Source: a virus. Taken from it: a DNA stretch of 26,537 nt. The DNA is taken from the IMG/VR virus record IMGVR_UViG_3300031885_002150, positions 1-26,537 of that record. One strand, given 5' to 3'. Position numbers and translations under genes: made by a program. A model generated the notes under the pieces. That model saw only the letters and a list, made by a program, of their open reading frames with translations. It was not told the origin of the DNA and ran no database searches. Below are positions 23,350-26,537 of this stretch, piece by piece. Each line of letters starts with the position of its first letter. Position 1 is the first letter of the stretch.

Positions 23350-23766
23350 TCATGGATCGTGCCGCTCCCAACCGTCTGCCCGCATCAGGGCGCCAACTTC
23401 CTTTCCATCGACAAACACCCAAAGCGATCGACGGCCGTAGGGGTCGCGCTTACCGGATTCGACCACGGTCACCACGCCCGAGGCGAATAGCTTTTCAAGG
23501 GCCGCTTTGGCAAGCTGCCCTTTGGCGAGCTCGCCGTCGGTGATTGTCACGGTCTGCCGTTGGCGGGACACTTCCCAGGCGTCGAAAGCGAAGATCCGCA
23601 CGGTCTGCTGAGCCAGGACGATATCGAACCCAAGCACGATGTCCGCCACGAACGTATCGCCGTCGTGAATCTTCACGTTGGCCAGGGTGGCACCCTTTAG
23701 GATCGGGGCCGGCGCGGGGGATGAGGGGGCAAAAGCAATCGCCAGGGCTGCCAGGAAATAGAGCAT
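23350..23766 (-). CDS. Secreted thermonuclease-like (SNase family) protein
   Basis: A 138-residue predicted nuclease that would cut DNA or RNA outside the cytoplasm. An N-terminal hydrophobic segment (LYFLAALAIAFAP, residues 2-14) is a signal peptide or anchor. The SNase motifs follow in order: VKIHDGDTF (31-39, metal-binding Asp), VRIFAFDAWE (56-65, Arg57 and Glu65 as catalytic residues) and KRDPYGRRSLWVFVDGKEVG (106-125, a catalytic Arg). The usual DxPE has Trp in place of Pro, which departs from the consensus. It is convergent with the late operon and read from the noncoding region upstream, so it has its own promoter. It could be an accessory gene expressed in the lysogen or a scavenger of host nucleic acid. 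The length fits small SNase proteins. Confidence 0.72.
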   Translation of the reverse strand: MLYFLAALAIAFAPSSPAPAPILKGATLANVKIHDGDTFVADIVLGFDIVLAQQTVRIFAFDAWEVSRQRQTVTITDGELAKGQLAKAALEKLFASGVVTVVESGKRDPYGRRSLWVFVDGKEVGALMRADGWERHDP

Positions 23767-23879
23767 GATCGGGCTCGCTTTAAGGGGTGAATTGCGCCGT
23801 GCATAGGATTGTGCATAAAGTTGATCGGTTTTGGCAATCCTGATGGCAAGTCTTGATTCCCAGTAATGTTAAACCGGAA

Positions 23880-23906
23880 TATAGGCCTTTAGCCTATAGG
23901 GCTATA
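23880..23906. promoter_or_regulatory. Overlapping TATAGG/CCTATA dyads (operator candidate)
   Basis: TATAGGC (23880-23886) pairs with GCCTATA (23892-23898). The second half-site is also part of a new dyad, TATAG-GG-CTATA (23895-23906). The array of related half-sites looks like an operator or stacked hairpin in AT-rich DNA upstream of 24217. Confidence 0.45.
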
Positions 23907-23935
23907 AATCGGCTGCGCCCGATGGGTGAGCGGCT

Positions 23936-23952
23936 GTGTCACACTGTGACAC
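23936..23952. promoter_or_regulatory. Perfect 17-bp palindrome (operator candidate)
   Basis: GTGTCACACTGTGACAC reads GTGTCACA-C-TGTGACAC: 8-base arms with one central base and no mismatch. A symmetric site of this size is typical for a dimeric repressor or activator. Confidence 0.55.
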
Positions 23953-23966
23953 CCCTGGTTACAAGC

Positions 23967-23989
23967 TGGTCCGCGATGGTCCGCGGACC
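23967..23989. repeat. Tandem TGGTCCGCG copies and a 12-bp palindrome
   Basis: TGGTCCGCG occurs at 23967-23975 and 23977-23985, spaced 10 bases apart (one helical turn). The second copy continues into the perfect palindrome GGTCCGCGGACC at 23978-23989. Helically phased sites suggest protein binding on one face of DNA. Confidence 0.5.
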
Positions 23990-24056
23990 GCGCCATTGCA
24001 CGCGGCGTCGGGCGGTTTTGTCAAACAGGCTGGACAAATCAGGCAATGCCGTGCCA

Positions 24057-24077
24057 ATGACAAGGCGCCCTTGTCAT
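24057..24077. promoter_or_regulatory. 9-bp dyad ATGACAAGG / CCTTGTCAT (operator candidate)
   Basis: ATGACAAGG (24057-24065) and CCTTGTCAT (24069-24077) are perfect inverted copies around a 3-base centre, with a further half-site CTTGTCA right after it. The TTGTCA core recurs nearby. Confidence 0.5.
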
Positions 24078-24163
24078 CTTGTCACGGTTGCGCCGGCCCT
24101 GTTAGGCTGCCGCTGTTGAGGTCACCTTGTGGAAACTCCTGTGGAGGGAGTCGGGAATGGTGG

Positions 24164-24201
24164 GGCGGCCCGAGGAGTCATGCCCTTGGGCCGCCTTTTT
24201 T
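24164..24201 (+). terminator. Strong intrinsic terminator placed before the gene at 24217
   Basis: GGCGGCCCGAGG (24164-24175) pairs with CCTTGGGCCGCC (24184-24195), 12 pairs with one G-U, with an 8-base loop, followed by six T (24196-24201). The ribosome binding site of 24217 begins only 3 bases later, so no promoter fits in between: either it ends a small upstream RNA or it is an attenuator controlling that gene. Confidence 0.75.
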
Positions 24202-24216
24202 GGTGAGGGCTAAGCC

Positions 24217-24594
24217 ATGTTGGAAGCCGAAGTCCCCCGCCGCTCGCTGCTCAAGAGCATCCTGGCGATGCCGCTGCTGGCCATCTTCGGTTTCACCTTG
24301 CCCCGGGCCCCGAAACGCGAGCCGGTTCGAACCTGGGACACGCTGGGCACGGTCCTGCGTTCTCGGGAAACATTGCTGGGCACGGTCGACTGGGTAACCG
24401 ATAGCCATGCCTGGGTCACCCTGGCCGACGGCGGACGGACCCTCGAAGGCGATCGGCAATTGCTCGCCAAAACCTGGGTGATGGAAAAACTCGAGCCGGG
24501 CGAGGCCGTCTTGGTCTATCGCGATTGGCCGACGGATGCCTGCTTTTACGTCGTGGCCATCGACTATAGCGGCCACAATCGCCCGCTGGTTTGA
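24217..24594 (+). CDS. Small exported or membrane-anchored protein, Tat-like signal
   Basis: A 125-residue protein of unknown function. The N-terminus PRRSLLK (7-13) followed by a hydrophobic stretch to about residue 27 resembles a twin-arginine signal, but could equally be a simple membrane anchor. The rest has beta-type segments (LLGTVDWVTDSHAWVTLADG, then AVLVYRDWPTDACFYVVAIDY) and no catalytic motif I know. The start ATG 24217 has a GAGGG about 8 bases upstream. It is preceded by a strong terminator without room for a promoter and followed by two hairpins, so it looks like a self-contained, regulated accessory gene of the phage. Confidence 0.55.
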   Translation: MLEAEVPRRSLLKSILAMPLLAIFGFTLPRAPKREPVRTWDTLGTVLRSRETLLGTVDWVTDSHAWVTLADGGRTLEGDRQLLAKTWVMEKLEPGEAVLVYRDWPTDACFYVVAIDYSGHNRPLV

Positions 24595-24648
24595 CAGCGC
24601 GCGCCCGGAATGGCACATTAGGGATTCTCCGGTTCGGCTTTGATGTAG

Positions 24649-24680
24649 GAACGGCCTGGGATCCGCCTCCCGGGCCGTTT
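24649..24680 (+). terminator. Hairpin terminator candidate after the small exported protein gene
   Basis: ACGGCCTGGGA (24651-24661) pairs with TCCCGGGCCGT (24668-24678), 11 pairs with one G-U, across a 6-base loop. The T-tract that follows is weak (TTT, C, T). It can end transcripts of the gene finishing at 24594, and the pairing extends slightly to A-T and G-U at the base. Confidence 0.55.
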
Positions 24681-24757
24681 CTATGCGCGGACTGCTAGAC
24701 CGCCTGCGCTCTCGTCGCTAATCTGCATCTGGAGTTAGGAAGCCTTCACGGCGAGAA
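24681..24757. other. Expected attP region next to integrase, core not identified
   Basis: In the free lambda genome the attachment site lies directly beyond the 3' end of int. The comparable segment here is between the hairpin ending at 24680 and the terminator at 24758. I see no tRNA remnant or obvious core repeat, so only the position supports this. Confidence 0.2.
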
Positions 24758-24786
24758 CGCTCGGTGTCCACCACCGGGCGTTTTTT
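24758..24786 (+). terminator. Intrinsic terminator at the 3' end of the integrase gene
   Basis: CGCTCGGTG (24758-24766) pairs with CACCGGGCG (24772-24780), 9 pairs with one G-U, 5-base loop, then six T (24781-24786). It stops plus-strand transcription just before it would run antisense into integrase, whose stop codon begins within the T-run. Confidence 0.75.
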
Positions 24787-26107
24787 ATTCGCCGGCCGGC
24801 TCCTGGCCGATGATGCCCGGGTGCGATTCGAAGATGGCCGACCATTGCCCGTCTAAGGCCTGGGCGACGTCCAGCAGCTCCGCCTGGTCGATCTCGCGAT
24901 AAACGTCGGTCGTGGCCATGTTCTCGTGCCCCAGGAGCTTCTGGGCGGCTTCCTGCCCCAATGCCTTGCCAACGATCGTGGCGGCCGTGTGCCGCAGCCG
25001 ATTGGGGTGCCAGGGCTCGATGGTGACGCCGGCCCGCCCCGCTTTGGCGATCGCGTACTGGATCGCCCGCCAGTAGGCTCCGGCCGTGTAACAGGGGCCA
25101 AATCGCTCACTCTGATCCGGGGGCGTTTCCTCCCGTGTTTCTCCGGCGTTTGTGCTCGGTGCGGGGGTAGAAACCGCCTGTTGATCCGGAGGCAGTTCCG
25201 CGGCTGCCGCTCCGGCGGGCCGGCGCGCCAAGTGCCGGCGCCGCTCGGCCTCGGCCGGTCGGAAACAAAACGCGCTGAAATCGTGCTGCGAGCAGTACGG
25301 CCTGAGCATGTCGATCGCGAACTTCGGGATCGATACGAGCCGGGTGGCACCCCGCCAAGCGTTCTTATGATCTTCGGGCTGGTAGATGAACCGGCCGCCG
25401 GCCGCCCGGATCTCGCTCGGACGCATCCGGCAAACCTCGTCGGGGCGCATGCCGCATACTAACTGCACGCGGACCATCGTCGCTACCATCGGGCTCAAAA
25501 ATGGGAGCGTCTGCTCGACGACGGCCAGGGGCACGGGCAAGATCTTGGGATGATCGAGCACGCCATACTCGCCCCGCCGCAAACCTTTGACCGGGGCCAT
25601 TTCGGCATACAGGGTCGGCCTCGCCCCTGTCGCCTTGTTGTTCAGGCTGCACCACCCGAAAAACCGCTTGATGATCGTCACCCGCTTATTGATAACCCGC
25701 CGGGCGTAACCTTCTTCAACGAGATCGCGCTGCAAGGCCATCAGGTCGACCGGGTGAAAATCGTTGATCGGCAGGTCGCCATACAATTCCTCGAGCGGGC
25801 GCAGCGATTGGACGACGTTTTGAAACTCTCGCCGCAAGCCGGTCGCGTTCGTATATCGGGCCTCGCTGTCGGCCAGGAATGCCGCGATCGCCTCGACGAT
25901 CGAGATCGACGTGCCGGGGGCCGGCGGCAACACCTTCGGCTTGACGGCCTCGTTGACAAGCCGATCGAGAATCGCGGCGTATTCGCGATGGCTCTCCGGG
26001 CTGTTGTATTTGCCGAGATAAACCTCGCGCCCTCCGTTCAACCGCACGGTTCGAACGTAGGCTTGGCCGTTTTTAGGGCCCCGATATTTGAGTAGCGATC
26101 GACTCAT
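24785..26107 (-). CDS. Tyrosine recombinase / phage integrase
   Basis: Site-specific recombinase for phage integration and excision. The 440-residue product has an N-terminal arm-binding region (1-60), a core-binding SAM-like domain (about 68-150) and a catalytic domain. Catalytic residues: Arg221 (CGMRPDEV), a likely beta-hairpin Lys248 (EDHKNAW), box II NRLRHT with Arg372 and His373, LGH His394 and nucleophile Tyr403 (TDVYREID). The usual first His of HxLRH is Asn369, which I associate with planctomycete integrases. An insert rich in Ala, Pro, Glu and Arg lies at about 285-335. The ATG is 2 bases downstream of the previous gene's stop, so the two form an operon. It runs toward the tail genes. 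Confidence 0.88.
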   Translation of the reverse strand: MSRSLLKYRGPKNGQAYVRTVRLNGGREVYLGKYNSPESHREYAAILDRLVNEAVKPKVLPPAPGTSISIVEAIAAFLADSEARYTNATGLRREFQNVVQSLRPLEELYGDLPINDFHPVDLMALQRDLVEEGYARRVINKRVTIIKRFFGWCSLNNKATGARPTLYAEMAPVKGLRRGEYGVLDHPKILPVPLAVVEQTLPFLSPMVATMVRVQLVCGMRPDEVCRMRPSEIRAAGGRFIYQPEDHKNAWRGATRLVSIPKFAIDMLRPYCSQHDFSAFCFRPAEAERRRHLARRPAGAAAAELPPDQQAVSTPAPSTNAGETREETPPDQSERFGPCYTAGAYWRAIQYAIAKAGRAGVTIEPWHPNRLRHTAATIVGKALGQEAAQKLLGHENMATTDVYREIDQAELLDVAQALDGQWSAIFESHPGIIGQEPAGE

Positions 26108-26109
26108 GG

Positions 26110-26537
26110 CTAGCGGATTTCCCTCAGCACTTCGAGTTGTCGGTCGGTTAATGTTTGCTGCTTGCCCATGGCGATTGTGATTTCGAGCACGGCCTCGGTC
26201 GGCGTTTGACCGTATCGCAAAATCTGATCGGGCTCGCCCGGAAAGAGTTTGGCCGTATAACCGCCATTTCGCGGGTCACGCTCCAGCGCAGGCCGCATCG
26301 CGATCGCGGCCTTGACCGCCTGATCGCCGCGGATCCCTGCCCGTTCGGCCTGCTCCTTAAAGTGCCGGCAGTAACGTCGAATCTCCGCTTCCATTTGCGC
26401 AGCGAATGAATGGGGCTCTGGCACGGGCACCGTGAAAATCTGATCGGGCTCGGCGTCTTGGTAGCACTTCAGGATTTCGCGGGCGGCGGCCAACTCGCCT
26501 GCCTCTGCTGCTGGGGGTGCGGCTGCGATAGGTGGTG
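26110..26537 (-). CDS. Partial gene upstream of integrase (5' end outside the window)
   Basis: The frame stays open to the window edge. No start is needed inside the window, although a TTG at 26493 occurs. The visible C-terminal part, about 140 residues, begins in an Ala/Pro-rich segment, then is charged and helical (EAEIRRYCRHFKEQAERAGI) and ends KQQTLTDRQLEVLREIR. It has no motif I can name. It stops at 26110, 2 bases before the integrase ATG, and so is co-transcribed and probably coupled. Its location corresponds to xis in lambda, but the sequence does not show the winged-helix of excisionases and I do not claim that function. Confidence 0.55.
   Translation of the reverse strand, partial: PPIAAAPPAAEAGELAAAREILKCYQDAEPDQIFTVPVPEPHSFAAQMEAEIRRYCRHFKEQAERAGIRGDQAVKAAIAMRPALERDPRNGGYTAKLFPGEPDQILRYGQTPTEAVLEITIAMGKQQTLTDRQLEVLREIR

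Larger units (their letters stand above)
23767..24216. other. 450-base intergenic control region rich in perfect dyads
   Basis: No credible gene lies here. The open frames are short, rare-start and cross the dyads. It separates the divergent nuclease gene (minus) and the gene at 24217 (plus) and should hold both promoters. Besides the elements listed separately it has direct copies of GTGCATA at 23799 and 23811, and scattered TTGTCA/TGACAA half-sites at about 24019, 24059, 24071 and 24079. Regulator binding, an attachment-site arm region or a small RNA are all possible. Confidence 0.55.

Noticed and set aside
23853-24119. Possible 88-residue plus-strand gene in the control region
   Set aside because: TTG start without a good ribosome binding site; the frame crosses several perfect dyads and the product looks like random basic sequence.
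24324-24333. GGTTCGAACC resembling a tRNA T-loop
   Set aside because: It lies inside the gene at 24217 and no acceptor, D or anticodon stems surround it; it is only a short palindrome.
23936-24397. Longer plus-strand frame running from the 17-bp palindrome into 24217
   Set aside because: It crosses the strong terminator and overlaps the better-supported gene at 24217 in another frame.
24698-24711. 14-base match, inverted, between 24698-24711 and 3608-3621
   Set aside because: One or more repeated 14-mers are expected by chance in a window of this size when both strands are compared, so it cannot be called an attachment core.
1-26537. CRISPR array or insertion sequence
   Set aside because: No regular spacer-separated direct repeats, no transposase motif and no flanked terminal inverted repeats were seen.

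Overview
The window carries the structural and integration modules of a temperate, lambda-like tailed phage (long-tailed, siphovirus type). The likely host is a planctomycete. That inference rests on the tyrosine recombinase, whose box II reads NRLRHTAAT followed by LGHENMATTDVY and which has a long disordered insert, a style I associate with Planctomycetota. It is supported by the moderately high G+C and the frequent non-ATG starts. No 16S gene or other marker is present, so the host call is inference.

Layout, left to right. 1-248: leader with a weak promoter candidate. 249-3996: packaging genes, with a small-terminase-like HTH protein, a GpA-type large terminase, a second HTH protein paralogous to the first, and a small protein in the gpW position. 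4003-9026: head genes, with lambda-type portal, S49 prohead protease with an in-frame nested scaffold (its own strong ribosome binding site lies inside the gene), a DUF2190-like decoration protein, and an HK97-fold major capsid protein. 9079-10710: connector and tail-completion proteins. 10747-15999: probable tail tube, a tail protein with a carbohydrate-binding-like domain, a tail assembly chaperone with a ten-A slippery run that should give a -1 frameshifted G/GT product, and the tape measure. 16000-23318: tail tip, hub and adhesin proteins, including a 934-residue protein with degenerate repeats and two cysteine-rich proteins. All of these genes lie on the plus strand and most are tightly packed or overlapping, which suggests one late operon.

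23350-26537 is a different region. A secreted thermonuclease-like gene is on the minus strand. About 450 bases of noncoding DNA follow, dense in perfect dyads and ending in a strong intrinsic terminator placed directly before the ribosome binding site of a small signal-bearing plus-strand gene. Two further hairpins come next, and then a minus-strand operon of integrase plus an upstream gene cut by the window edge.

The order (packaging, head, tail, accessory genes, candidate attP, integrase pointing back to the tail) is that of the free lambda genome rather than an integrated prophage, where integrase and tail genes sit at opposite ends. No holin, endolysin, repressor or replication gene is visible. 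The most interesting items are the predicted G/GT frameshift, the nested scaffold, the paired HTH paralogues around the large terminase, the terminator before 24217, and a set of intergenic inverted repeats at module boundaries.
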